From NCBI GenBank assembly GCA_964592405.1, contig CAZQBY010000002.1, positions 61,056 to 125,055 on the forward strand: a DNA stretch of 64,000 nucleotides. The letters run 5' to 3'. This document shows, piece after piece, positions 25,382 to 33,696 of the stretch. How positions within the stretch are numbered: position 1 is the stretch's first letter; each line of letters opens with the position of its first letter. The DNA comes from CAZQBY01 sp964592405 [NCBI: uncultured archaeon]. Lineage in GTDB: Archaea; Altiarchaeota; Altiarchaeia; JAFGQM01. The translations under genes and the position numbers were made by a program. The notes beneath the pieces are model-generated. The model was not told the DNA's origin and ran no database searches. It saw nothing but the letters and a program-made list of their open reading frames with translations.

Positions 25382-26457
25382 GCGGAAATGATATGCTCCG
25401 GACTAAACTCTGGCTCAAGGGCCTCTTTTCAGATTATTACTCCGGCTTGGATAAACCTCCGCCTGTATCCGAACTCCACCGGAGAGAGTTTGGCTTCGGT
25501 TCATTCTCAAAGAAGATTGTTGTCCGTCACCGGGCATTCCGAGACCAGAAAGAGCTGGATGAGTATCTGAAAAGAGAAGCACCGGCTCATGTAAGCCATT
25601 CCACTGCCCGCTATGAGTTTCCGGCAGCAGAGGATATGACTGAGAAGGTCTGGCTGGGGAGTGATCTGGTATTTGACATAGATATAGGTGACCTCAATCT
25701 GAAGCACCAGCACGAGAGTGGATGGATATGTGAGGAATGTTTTACAGCCCTGAAGGAGGAAGCCTATAAACTCATCGATTTTCTGGGTGATGATTTCGGA
25801 TTTGCGAAGGATGAGCTCTTGGTCAACTTCTCGGGATCCAGAGGCTACCATGTGAGAATAAAAAACGAGAAAGTCCTCACGCTGGACAGCAAGGCGAGGA
25901 AGGAGATATGCAGCTATTTGAGCCTTGATATGAATCTGAATGAACTTATCGTTGAGCATGAGGGGATGATACTCGGGCCGCGCCCGGATCAGCATGGGCT
26001 GAAGGGCCGTATCGCTAAGACGGTGATAAACAGAATTGCCAACTCCGAAATGAAAAACCGGGAGTGGGTGATCAAACAGATAGGGGAGGGCAACTGGGGG
26101 GCCTTTCCGAGGGGGTATGGCCTGAAGAAGGTAATAGAATATATAAGAGATGCTGCAGTTAGAATACCAGTGGATTCAAGGGTTACCACAGATTTGACGC
26201 ATTTGATACGTATGGCCGACACCCTCCACGGAGGCAGCAGTCTGCTGGCAAAGACCGTCAGCAATCTGGACCGCTTCAATCCCCTCAGCGACTGCTTTGT
26301 CTTCAACGATATGGAAACAGAGGTGGAGTTTGTAATGAAAACCCCAGAGTTGGTGGCTAAGGAGCAGACATTTGGACCGTTTGAAAAGGGTAGGGCCAGA
26401 CTGCCGAGGTATCTGGCCGCTTATCTGGGGGCGAAGGGGAGGTGCACAGTAGGATGA
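25378..26457 (+). CDS. priS: DNA primase catalytic subunit PriS
   Basis: This 359-aa catalytic subunit of archaeal-eukaryotic primase makes RNA/DNA primers. The catalytic acids are in LVFDIDIGDL (about residue 100); VNFSGSRGYHVRI holds the nucleotide-binding SGSRGxH motif; a third acid is expected in PVDSRVTTDLTHL with the conserved His/Leu/Arg string. Zn-type cysteines occur at WICEECF. The ATG at 25378 overlaps the priL stop; the same frame is open further upstream but only as an overlap of priL. Confidence 0.92.
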   Translation: MSGNDMLRTKLWLKGLFSDYYSGLDKPPPVSELHRREFGFGSFSKKIVVRHRAFRDQKELDEYLKREAPAHVSHSTARYEFPAAEDMTEKVWLGSDLVFDIDIGDLNLKHQHESGWICEECFTALKEEAYKLIDFLGDDFGFAKDELLVNFSGSRGYHVRIKNEKVLTLDSKARKEICSYLSLDMNLNELIVEHEGMILGPRPDQHGLKGRIAKTVINRIANSEMKNREWVIKQIGEGNWGAFPRGYGLKKVIEYIRDAAVRIPVDSRVTTDLTHLIRMADTLHGGSSLLAKTVSNLDRFNPLSDCFVFNDMETEVEFVMKTPELVAKEQTFGPFEKGRARLPRYLAAYLGAKGRCTVG

Positions 26458-27221
26458 TAAAGGGTTACATATTTGATATGGACGGTGTCATCTGGGATGG
26501 TAACAGGAGAATACCACATGCCGTCGACGGGATAAACAGGGTAATCCGGGCCGGCAGAGAGTATATGTTCATGACAAATAATGCCCTCAGGTCCAGAAAG
26601 AGCTATGTGGAAAGGCTTGAAAGACATGGTATTAGGACAGGTCCGGAGCATGTGGTAACTGCCTCTTACGCAGCAGGCCTCTACATCAGGAGGAAAAGCG
26701 GCCCCTCGTGCACATACCCGATGGGGACCAGAGAACTCGGGGATGAGCTGGAATCAGCAGGCCATAAAATTGTGGATGAGGGAGCAGACTTTGTGGTTGT
26801 TGGACTGGACAAGGAGCTGACCTACTCCAAAATGGACAAGGCCTTCAGAAATCTGCTGGCTGGAGCGGAGCTGATAGCATGTGCCCCGGATTTAACATAT
26901 CTTGAGGATGGGCACAAACATATAGGCAGCGGAGCATTTGCAAGGGTTTTGGAAATGGTCTCCGGCAGGGAGCTGATCATAGTGGGCAAACCCAACACCA
27001 TCATGGTGGAGCTTGCCATAGAAAAGATGAGGCTGAAACCGGAAGAGGTGCTGATGGTGGGCGATAAGCTTCATACGGATATTCTAGCCGCAAAAAAAGC
27101 AGGCATGAGAGCAGCACTGGTCCTTACCGGAGAAACAGACTTGACAGATGTCGGAAAATCAAACATAAAGCCGGATTACATAATAAAGGATCTGAGAGAG
27201 CTTCCGGAAGAGGGCTGCTGA
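26454..27221 (+). CDS. HAD-superfamily phosphatase, NagD-like (class IIA)
   Basis: This 255-aa protein begins MIKGYIFDMDGVIWDG, which is HAD motif I (nucleophile Asp). FMTNNALRSRKSYV carries motif II, VGKPN the Lys, and VLMVGDKLHTDILAAKKAG motif IV. The cap type and length match the NagD/phosphoglycolate phosphatase-like group. Substrate not determined; phosphoglycolate or sugar phosphates are common for the group. ATGA overlap with the priS stop; a GTG at 26442 would add four residues. Confidence 0.87.
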   Translation: MIKGYIFDMDGVIWDGNRRIPHAVDGINRVIRAGREYMFMTNNALRSRKSYVERLERHGIRTGPEHVVTASYAAGLYIRRKSGPSCTYPMGTRELGDELESAGHKIVDEGADFVVVGLDKELTYSKMDKAFRNLLAGAELIACAPDLTYLEDGHKHIGSGAFARVLEMVSGRELIIVGKPNTIMVELAIEKMRLKPEEVLMVGDKLHTDILAAKKAGMRAALVLTGETDLTDVGKSNIKPDYIIKDLRELPEEGC

Positions 27222-27235
27222 ACCAATGGACGTCC

Positions 27236-28636
27236 TCAGGCCTCAGTCAGCTTCATCTGCTTGGCTCTCAGTCCGCCGAGCTCACTTGGATAATCCTCAT
27301 TCAAGCAGGCCATACAAAGACTCTTCCTAGGTATGCCCAAGGCTTCAACCAGATTGTCTATTGTATTGTAGGCTATTGAGTCAACACCTATGAATCTTCC
27401 GATCTCCTCTACAGTCTTTTCATTGGCTATGAACTGCTTGTATTGCTGCATATCCACCCCATAGAAACATGGGGCTATGATTGGCGGGCATGATATCCTC
27501 AGATGTATCTTTTTCGCCCCTACCTGCCTGACCAGGGCGACTATCTGCTTCATTGTCGTGCCGCGGACTATTGAATCATCAACAAGTATGACCTCCTTTC
27601 CCTTTATCTCTTCCTCCAATGGTATGATTTTTGTGCGGACTATCTGGTCTCTCTTGGCCTGTGAAGGCATGATGAAGCTCCTGCCGGCATAACGGTTCCT
27701 CAGCAATGCCTCGGTGTAGGGTATTCCACTCACCTCCGAATAACCAATAGCAGATGCAACGCCGGAGTAGGGCACAGCAGAGACTATATCTGCTTCCACG
27801 GGGAAGTCCCTAGCCAACAGCCTGCCCAAGGTCTTTCTGGCCTTGTAAACCGAAACATTGTTGAGTGTTGAATCAGGGCGGGAGAAGTATACATATTCAA
27901 ACATACAATAGGCACGCCTGTTTATCCTGCCTATGCGGTCTGTGTGGATCCCGTCCTTGTTCACACACACAATCTCACCCGGCTTAACGTCCCGCACAAC
28001 CTTGGATGGTAGAATCTCAAAGGCACAGTCCTCCGAAGCGAATGCATACCCCCCAGGAAAGTCGCACATCATCAGCGGCCGGAATCCAAAGGGATCACGA
28101 ATAGCATAAAGTTCATCAGGTGTCAGTATGAGGAGGGAATAGGCACCATCAAGATGGCGGGCTGCATTCTTTATGGCTGAAAAGAAGTTCTCTTCCTTGA
28201 GATACTCGCTAACCAGTATCTTGGAGATGACTTCCGTATCAGCCGAAGTAGAGAAGGTATGCCCCCTTTCAATAAGCCTCTCACGCAGTTCGGTGAAGTT
28301 GACCAGATTGCCGTTGTGGGCTATGGCAAACTGAATATTTGCCCCTTTGGTTATGAATGGTTGGGCATTGTTTATATCAGACTCTCCGGCAGTTGAATAT
28401 CTAACATGACCTATCCCCATATTGCCCTTTACCTCGCCCAGAATCCTGCCGTTGAACACCTGATTGACCAATCCCATTCCGCGTATGAGGTCTATTTCAC
28501 CATTTCTGACAACCGCCATGCCTGCCGACTCCTGGCCGCGGTGCTGAAGAGCCGACAAGCCGTAGTATATCCTTGTTGCACAGTCTGACTTGGAGAGGAT
28601 ACCGAATACCCCACAGCTTTCCCTAGGACCAAACAT
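27236..28636 (-). CDS. purF: Amidophosphoribosyltransferase PurF
   Basis: This 466-aa enzyme starts purine synthesis by making phosphoribosylamine from PRPP and glutamine. It has N-terminal nucleophile Cys8 (RESCGVFGI) after a short leader and Ntn-domain strings GLSALQHRGQESAG and GIGHVRYSTAG. The PRPP loop is VILVDDSIVRGTT. The four cysteines of the iron-sulfur type are present (YCMFEYVYF, ISCPPIIAPCFYG, SLCMACLNEDYPS), so a [4Fe-4S] enzyme like that of Bacillus is expected. It is divergent from glyA across a 97-bp promoter region. Confidence 0.95.
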   Translation of the reverse strand: MFGPRESCGVFGILSKSDCATRIYYGLSALQHRGQESAGMAVVRNGEIDLIRGMGLVNQVFNGRILGEVKGNMGIGHVRYSTAGESDINNAQPFITKGANIQFAIAHNGNLVNFTELRERLIERGHTFSTSADTEVISKILVSEYLKEENFFSAIKNAARHLDGAYSLLILTPDELYAIRDPFGFRPLMMCDFPGGYAFASEDCAFEILPSKVVRDVKPGEIVCVNKDGIHTDRIGRINRRAYCMFEYVYFSRPDSTLNNVSVYKARKTLGRLLARDFPVEADIVSAVPYSGVASAIGYSEVSGIPYTEALLRNRYAGRSFIMPSQAKRDQIVRTKIIPLEEEIKGKEVILVDDSIVRGTTMKQIVALVRQVGAKKIHLRISCPPIIAPCFYGVDMQQYKQFIANEKTVEEIGRFIGVDSIAYNTIDNLVEALGIPRKSLCMACLNEDYPSELGGLRAKQMKLTEA

Positions 28637-28733
28637 CTTCTAGTTATCTATCTTAAGAAAACATATAAACACACGGCAGACCATGTAGTGTTGTGATTGT
28701 AAAGTTTTTTAATGGAAAGAGGAAAATAGGTCT

Positions 28734-30053
28734 ATGACCAATGAGGATGTGAAGGGTGTGGTTCCGGAAAGGACAAAGGATGCATACTGCAGCATACTTC
28801 AATGGATGCTACAAAGCACTGAATGGCGGAGGGAGTGTATAAATCTAATAGCAAGTGAGAATGTTGTCAGCCCTGCAGTAAGGGCGGCATTGGTCAGTGA
28901 TTTTGGGGGGAGGTATGCAGAAGGTCGCCCCGGAGAGCGTTTCTATCAGGGAAGTTGGATGTTTGATGAGATAGAGATAATCGGTCAGGAGCTGGTCAAA
29001 CGCCTGTTTGATTGTGATTACGCAGATCTAAGCCCCCTGTCCGGTGCAAACGGCAACCTTGCAGCCCTTATGGCACTTACCCGAAAGGGTGATAAGATAA
29101 TGAGCCTGTCGCTACAACATGGGGCCCATATAACCCAGACCAGCGTCTCTGCAGCCGGGGTACTAGGACTTAAGTCTGTCTATTTCCCGTTTGATGTTAA
29201 GAAAATGAATATTGATGCCGAAAAAGCAAAGAAGCTCATAATCAAAACCAGACCAAAACTGGTAATCACAGCCGGATCAATATACCTTTTCCCACATCCG
29301 GTAGAAGAGCTGAAGGAGGCATGCGACAGGGTTGGTGCACATATTATGTATGATGGAGCGCATGTAGCTGGTTTGATAGCAGGAAAGGCATTTCCAAACC
29401 CGTTCGAACAGGGAGCTGATGTGGTAACCTTCTCAACCCACAAAACATTTCCCGGCCCCCAGGGAGGGATGATACTCTATAATGATTCACTGGATAACAG
29501 TCTGAAAAAGCGGCTTAGAAATGCAACATTCCCTCGCCTGGTCAGTAACCATCATCTCCACCATGTTGCCGGAAAGGCGATAGCTGCTGCTGAGATGCTG
29601 GAATTCGGAATGGAGTATGCCGAACAGACAATCACCAATGCGAAGATGCTCGCAAAGATGTTGGATGAAAACGGTATAACGGTTCTGGCAAAGAAGAACG
29701 GCTTTACTGAATCGCACCAAGTCCTCATGGATGTGAGCAGACAGGGTGGTGGAAGGGAGATTGCCGAGAAGATGGAGCGTGCCAATATCATAGTGAGCAA
29801 GCAGGTTCTGCCATGGGAAAACGATTTCATCAATCCTTCAGGTATAAGGCTGGGAACGCAGGAAGTAACGCGTCTTGGTATGGGAGAGGATGAGATGTCA
29901 GCAATTGCCGAGCTCATAAAGAGAATAGTAATTGACGGGGAAGATGCCAAGAGGGTCAAGCCGGATGTAATGGTCCTTAAAAAGAACTTCAACAAGGTCA
30001 GATACTGCTTTGAGCCAGGAGAGGCCTATGATTATATAGACAGGATAATATGA
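28734..30053 (+). CDS. glyA: Serine hydroxymethyltransferase GlyA
   Basis: This 439-aa PLP enzyme interconverts serine and glycine with transfer of a one-carbon unit to a pterin. INLIASENVVSPAV, GRYAEGRPGERFYQG, MYDGAHVAGLI and the PLP-lysine motif TFSTHKTFPGPQGG are all in place, and the length is normal. Whether it uses tetrahydrofolate or tetrahydromethanopterin cannot be told. It is divergent from purF; glycine and one-carbon units feed the same purine pathway. AMMECR1 follows 13 bp later, after a short duplicated AGGATAATATGA at the junction. Confidence 0.93.
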   Translation: MTNEDVKGVVPERTKDAYCSILQWMLQSTEWRRECINLIASENVVSPAVRAALVSDFGGRYAEGRPGERFYQGSWMFDEIEIIGQELVKRLFDCDYADLSPLSGANGNLAALMALTRKGDKIMSLSLQHGAHITQTSVSAAGVLGLKSVYFPFDVKKMNIDAEKAKKLIIKTRPKLVITAGSIYLFPHPVEELKEACDRVGAHIMYDGAHVAGLIAGKAFPNPFEQGADVVTFSTHKTFPGPQGGMILYNDSLDNSLKKRLRNATFPRLVSNHHLHHVAGKAIAAAEMLEFGMEYAEQTITNAKMLAKMLDENGITVLAKKNGFTESHQVLMDVSRQGGGREIAEKMERANIIVSKQVLPWENDFINPSGIRLGTQEVTRLGMGEDEMSAIAELIKRIVIDGEDAKRVKPDVMVLKKNFNKVRYCFEPGEAYDYIDRII

Positions 30054-30066
30054 TAGATAGGATAAT

Positions 30067-30675
30067 ATGAAACTCACAGATGAACAGGGAAAGAAGGCAG
30101 TGCATATAGCCAGAAGGACTGTGGACACCTTTGTCAGAGGGAGGGGGAGGTATGTGCCAGAGGAATTTCCAGAAATCTTTAAAGAGAAGCGTGGGGTGTT
30201 TGTAACCCTGCAGAAATATCCGGGTGGAGAGCTTCGGGGCTGTATAGGCTTTCCTGAACCAGTGGCACAATTGATAGACGCACTCATTGATTCGGCCATA
30301 TCGGCAGCGTCCAGGGATCCAAGATTCGAGCCGGTCAGGGAGGATGAACTGGATGGAATAACCGTTGAGGTCTCAGTTCTAACGCCTCCGCAGTTGCTGA
30401 AAGTAAAGGATACACAAGATTACCCGAAGAGAATCAGTATAGGCAGAGACGGGTTGATTATAAGGCAGGGATTTGCATCCGGGTTGCTGTTGCCGCAGGT
30501 CCCGGTAGAGTGGGGATGGGATGAGGAGGAATTCCTCTCACAGACATGCTGGAAGGCAGGGCTTCCGCCAGACGCATGGCTAGACCCGGAAGCTGAGATC
30601 TATTCATTCCAAGCACAAATTTGGACGGAGAAGACGCCAAGAGGAGAGGTTGTGAAAAAGGAACTAGATAAGTAG
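30067..30675 (+). CDS. AMMECR1 domain protein
   Basis: This 202-aa protein has the conserved FVTLQKYPGGELRGCIGFPE segment (about residue 48), AAFRDPRF-type SAASRDPRFEPV, RDGLIIRQGFASGLLLPQVP and WDEEEFLSQTCWKAGLPPD. The family is found in archaea, bacteria and humans, and its chemical role is not established. In some bacteria it occurs with a Memo protein and a radical SAM enzyme; no Memo gene is seen here, and the radical SAM gene at 1475 is distant and of another subfamily. Its end overlaps the convergent metallopeptidase gene by 12 nt. Confidence 0.87.
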   Translation: MKLTDEQGKKAVHIARRTVDTFVRGRGRYVPEEFPEIFKEKRGVFVTLQKYPGGELRGCIGFPEPVAQLIDALIDSAISAASRDPRFEPVREDELDGITVEVSVLTPPQLLKVKDTQDYPKRISIGRDGLIIRQGFASGLLLPQVPVEWGWDEEEFLSQTCWKAGLPPDAWLDPEAEIYSFQAQIWTEKTPRGEVVKKELDK

Positions 30676-31065
30676 ATATGGCTTCTCCTCAATCACCCTT
30701 TTATATTTCCTATAAAAGCTGTTGACAGTTTTGGTATCTATCCGTTTTCCAAAGCACTCATGGGGCACAAGGGCGCCACTGAAAGTCTTTGGCACGTGGA
30801 GAAGCTCGTGAATAAGTGTCTTATCCTGTTCCTCTTCTGACATATTATCAAATTTTTCGGAGATTACTTCTATTATATAATATGCCCTGAGGTAGAGGGC
30901 CTGTTGCCATATCCTTGGCAACCCCCATATACGCGCAACGGCACGTGTCTTTGCACCGGTAGAACGCATGCAGATTATATGCTTGCCGCTAACATGTTTC
31001 AGATCCAACGCACGCACCATGGCCCTTATCCTGTGGTCAATATCCGGAGCCAGCTCAGTCTTCAT
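30664..31065 (-). CDS. Predicted HExxH metallopeptidase-like protein
   Basis: This 133-aa protein has a zincin-type motif HELLHVPKTFSG near residue 87 and a further His in LVPHECFG, plausible as the third ligand. The N-terminal part carries IICMRSTGAKTRAVARIWGL. It resembles small predicted metallopeptidases (COG4900-like), which have no assigned substrate. It overlaps the end of thiC by 11 nt, so it is likely translated from the same message. Confidence 0.65.
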   Translation of the reverse strand: MKTELAPDIDHRIRAMVRALDLKHVSGKHIICMRSTGAKTRAVARIWGLPRIWQQALYLRAYYIIEVISEKFDNMSEEEQDKTLIHELLHVPKTFSGALVPHECFGKRIDTKTVNSFYRKYKRVIEEKPYLLI

Positions 31066-32296
31066 CCTTCAGCAGATCTCTGCTTATCTTGACAGAGCAG
31101 AATTCCCCGCACATGGAGCATGCCTCATCACTCCTGGCTGGGCATTCCCCACGCATCCTCCGGGCAGTGGAGGGATCTATCGCCAGTTCAAACATTCTCT
31201 TCCAGTCTAGGGCCGCGCGCGCCTTTGACATATCATCATCCCAGTTGCGGGCGCCCGGGAGACCCTTAGCAATATCTGCAGCATGGGCAGCAATCCTACT
31301 GGAAATAGTCGCCATTTTTATATCTTCTATGTCCGGAAGGCCCAGATGCTCCTTCGGACTTACAGCACAAAGATAATCCGCCCCGTAGTAGGCTGCCAGT
31401 GTGCCCCCAATGGCCGATGTGATGTGATCATAGCCTGGAGCAATATCAGTTACCAGAGGGCCAAGAACATAAAACGGTGCCCCATGGCATATCCTTTTTT
31501 CCTGCTTTATGTTGAACTCAATTTGGTCCAGCGGAACATGACCGGGGCCCTCAATTATAACCTGAACCCCCTTATTCTGTGCACGCCTGGTAAGCCTGCC
31601 AAGAATTCTCAGCTCATGCAGCTGTGCCTCATCTGTGGCATCCCCCAAACAACCGGGCCGCAGGCCATCGCCAAGGCTTATGACAACCTCATATTCCCTG
31701 AGTATGTCCAGTATGGAGTCAAAGCCTGTGTACAGAGGGTTTTCAGCCTGGTTCTCCAGCATCCACTTTACAAGGAAGGAACCGCCACGGCTGACCACGC
31801 CCATCATACGCTTCTTTATGAGAGGCAGAGCTGCACGCGTCAAACCGCAGTGTAGTGTAACAAAATCCACGCCGTCCCTGCAATGGTGTTCAATAGTGTT
31901 GAGTATATGATCTATGCTCATGTCTTCAATCCCGCCGTTGGTTATGGCTGCCTGATATATGGGCACAGTCCCAAGCGGTAGGCCGGATTCCCTCAGCAGC
32001 CGGGCGCGCACCCTGTCAATATCGCCACCAGTGCTCAGGTCCATGACAGTATCTGCCCCATATTTTACGGCAATCTTGAGCTTCCTGACTTCATTGTTTA
32101 TGTCCTCCCTTGCCGGGCTGGTTCCAAGGTTGACGTTTATCTTGGTTCGCAGACCTTCCCCTATGCCCAATGGCCTGATATCCCTACGGGCATTTTTGAC
32201 AATGACCACCCTGCCATCCTCAGTAAGGCGGGACAGCTTTTCAGAACTTATGCCCTCATCTTCTGCTACAGTCTCCAGTAGTTCTCTCGCAACCAT
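31055..32296 (-). CDS. thiC: Phosphomethylpyrimidine synthase ThiC
   Basis: This radical SAM enzyme of the ThiC type converts aminoimidazole ribotide to HMP-phosphate for thiamine. The 413-aa protein has KINVNLGTSP, GADTVMDLSTGGDI, TNGGIEDMS, VIEGPGHVPLDQIE and LGPLVTDIAPGYDHI, and the C-terminal cluster motif CSMCGEFC. It is the short form, without the N-terminal extension of many bacterial enzymes. I see no recognisable TPP riboswitch in its leader. ThiM and ThiE are at 37.5-39 kb, and the product cofactor is used by PorGDAB. Confidence 0.94.
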   Translation of the reverse strand: MVARELLETVAEDEGISSEKLSRLTEDGRVVIVKNARRDIRPLGIGEGLRTKINVNLGTSPAREDINNEVRKLKIAVKYGADTVMDLSTGGDIDRVRARLLRESGLPLGTVPIYQAAITNGGIEDMSIDHILNTIEHHCRDGVDFVTLHCGLTRAALPLIKKRMMGVVSRGGSFLVKWMLENQAENPLYTGFDSILDILREYEVVISLGDGLRPGCLGDATDEAQLHELRILGRLTRRAQNKGVQVIIEGPGHVPLDQIEFNIKQEKRICHGAPFYVLGPLVTDIAPGYDHITSAIGGTLAAYYGADYLCAVSPKEHLGLPDIEDIKMATISSRIAAHAADIAKGLPGARNWDDDMSKARAALDWKRMFELAIDPSTARRMRGECPARSDEACSMCGEFCSVKISRDLLKDED

Positions 32297-32405
32297 GCCA
32301 GCTTATTTTTAATTTCTATCAATAAAACCTACAAGCAAATCGACAAATAGAAGATAATAATAGTATTATTAAAAGTATATTTTCTAGAACAATAAAAACC
32401 GATAC

Positions 32406-32415
32406 ATTTTTATAG
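32406..32415 (+). promoter_or_regulatory. TATA box for the candidate ncRNA
   Basis: TTTTTATAG-type box in CATTTTTATAGG. About 26 nt downstream is base 32435, exactly where the folded element at 32435-32511 starts. Confidence 0.5.
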
Positions 32416-32434
32416 GCTTAATAGCAATATACTC

Positions 32435-32511
32435 ACGGGTTGGGCTTGGGAGTCTGGCAACAGCTCCCCTCTATTTCTCCCTAATGCTTATGGATGAGCA
32501 TAGCCGGCCGT
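32435..32511 (+). ncRNA. Candidate structured small RNA upstream of cutA
   Basis: This segment folds as a closed three-way design. ACGG (32435-32438) pairs with CCGT (32508-32511) and GGC (32443-32445) with GCC (32503-32505) as a basal stem. Hairpin 1 is GGGAG, a bulged T, CTG, then the loop GCAA, closed by CAG and CTCCC (32448-32468); GCAA is a GNRA tetraloop. Hairpin 2 is ATGCTTA / TGAGCAT around TGGA (32484-32501, one G-U pair). A TATA box lies about 26 nt upstream, and cutA has its own box (CTTTTATTAAT, about 32515-32525) downstream, so this appears to be a separate transcription unit. It does not match a family I know; not a tRNA. Confidence 0.5.
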
Positions 32512-32543
32512 TCAACTTTTATTAATCTTCCAGTAATTAGCCC

Positions 32544-32852
32544 ATGCTTGTCATAGCCTATATTCCGTGCAGTTCCGAGGAGGAGGCACAGAGGATTTCC
32601 AAAAGCCTCATAGCGGAGAAGCTGGTCGCATGCGTCAACATAATCAAGAGCAGGTCCATATATCTGTGGGAGGGCCAGCCGAGGAGTGAAAATGAGTGGA
32701 TAATTCTTGGCAAGAGTCTGCCAAAAATGTTTCCGGCAATCAAAAAACGTGTTATGGAGCTGCACTCCTATGAGCTTCCTTGCATAATAGGGATACCTGT
32801 GGCAGACGTCAATGAACCCTATCTGGAATGGGTGGAAGATCAGGTAAAATGA
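32544..32852 (+). CDS. cutA: CutA1 family protein
   Basis: This 102-aa trimeric ferredoxin-like protein has VIAYIPCSSEEEAQRISKSL at the start, LVACVNIIKSRSIYLWEGQ, EWIILGKSLPKMF and the C-terminal SYELPCIIGIPV and YLEWVEDQV. Associated with divalent-cation tolerance in bacteria; its true role is unclear. The start lies about 20-29 nt after CTTTTATTAAT, consistent with a leaderless message. Its stop overlaps pcm as ATGA. Confidence 0.92.
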   Translation: MLVIAYIPCSSEEEAQRISKSLIAEKLVACVNIIKSRSIYLWEGQPRSENEWIILGKSLPKMFPAIKKRVMELHSYELPCIIGIPVADVNEPYLEWVEDQVK

Positions 32853-33502
32853 ACAAACGTCACCTTATGGAGCACCTGATAAAGACCAATCACATAAAGA
32901 GTGTGGCAGTCGAGAAGGCCTTCATGAACGTGGATCGCGGCAATTTTATACCGGAGGACCAGAAGGGGATGGCTTACTATGACATCCCCCTCTCTATCCC
33001 CGGCGGACAGACAATATCAGCCCCCTCAATGGTGGCCACAATGCTAGAGGTTGCAGAGCTCAAGCCCGGGTTGAAGGTACTGGAGATCGGAGCCGGCTCC
33101 GGATGGAATGCCGCACTGCTGGCAGAGATAATCGGACAGGAGAATGTTATAACCATAGAGCGTCTGCCCGAGCTGGTTGCCTTCGCCAAGATAAATCTGG
33201 AGAAGAACGGTTATGGGAAAGTGAAGGTGATTAGGGGTGATGGCAGCTTGGGATATCCGGAGGAGGCACCATACGACAGGATAATCTCAACGGCTGCAGC
33301 CCCAAGGATACCCCGGTCATGGATAGACCAGCTAAAGCCCGGCGGGCTTATAGTAGCCCCCATAGGGGGGCGCCACTTCTATCAGGAGCTTATAGTTACA
33401 CGCAAGAACAGTAATGGGCGCATGAACCAGCTCAGATACGGAGGATGTGTCTTTGTCCCGCTTATAGGGGCACAGGGGTGGCCCGAATATTCCGAACGTT
33501 AA
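32849..33502 (+). CDS. pcm: Protein-L-isoaspartate O-methyltransferase
   Basis: This SAM-dependent enzyme repairs isoaspartyl damage in aged proteins. The 217-aa protein has AYYDIPLSIPGGQTISAPSM, the SAM motif VLEIGAGSGWNAALLAEI, VITIERLPELVAFAK and GGLIVAPIGG. The ATG at 32849 overlaps the cutA stop; the frame is open further upstream only inside cutA. Length and motif order match archaeal Pcm. Confidence 0.92.
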   Translation: MNKRHLMEHLIKTNHIKSVAVEKAFMNVDRGNFIPEDQKGMAYYDIPLSIPGGQTISAPSMVATMLEVAELKPGLKVLEIGAGSGWNAALLAEIIGQENVITIERLPELVAFAKINLEKNGYGKVKVIRGDGSLGYPEEAPYDRIISTAAAPRIPRSWIDQLKPGGLIVAPIGGRHFYQELIVTRKNSNGRMNQLRYGGCVFVPLIGAQGWPEYSER

Positions 33503-33618
33503 TCTGCAAAGAAACCTGTTGCCAGCAGAAACATGATGAAAACCAGTATGAACCCGCCTATTTCAAGGGAAACTGCTCTCCAGTTGATGTTTTTTATGAT
33601 TTTCCGGATATCTGCCAC
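33499..33618 (-). CDS. Small single-span membrane protein, 39 aa
   Basis: This short minus-strand frame has a GTG start. A basic amphipathic N-terminus (ADIRKIIKNINWRAVSLEI) is followed by a membrane segment (GGFILVFIMFLLATGFF) and a final AD. Its stop overlaps the pcm stop by 3 nt. It resembles in layout, but not clearly in sequence, short tail-anchored proteins such as Sec61-beta. There is no strong ribosome-binding site, so the call rests on composition alone. Confidence 0.35.
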   Translation of the reverse strand: MADIRKIIKNINWRAVSLEIGGFILVFIMFLLATGFFAD

Positions 33619-33696
33619 AGATAATTATGGTGGGGTGGGAGAAAAATGGTAGGAAAAAAGTGCAGAGAGTGTCTGCATGAAATGCTACCGTAACTA

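Noticed and set aside
1475-30675. AmmeMemoRadiSam system from the radical SAM and AMMECR1 genes
   Set aside because: The two genes are 28 kb apart, no Memo gene is present and the radical SAM protein is of the PflX type.
32435-32511. SRP RNA Alu-like domain
   Set aside because: G-rich helix and loop look superficially similar but the conserved TGTAA turn is missing and the element is far too short for 7S RNA.
32297-32543. TPP riboswitch in the thiC leader
   Set aside because: The conserved CTGAGA and ACCTGA-type motifs are absent on the minus strand, and the folded element there fits a plus-strand transcript.
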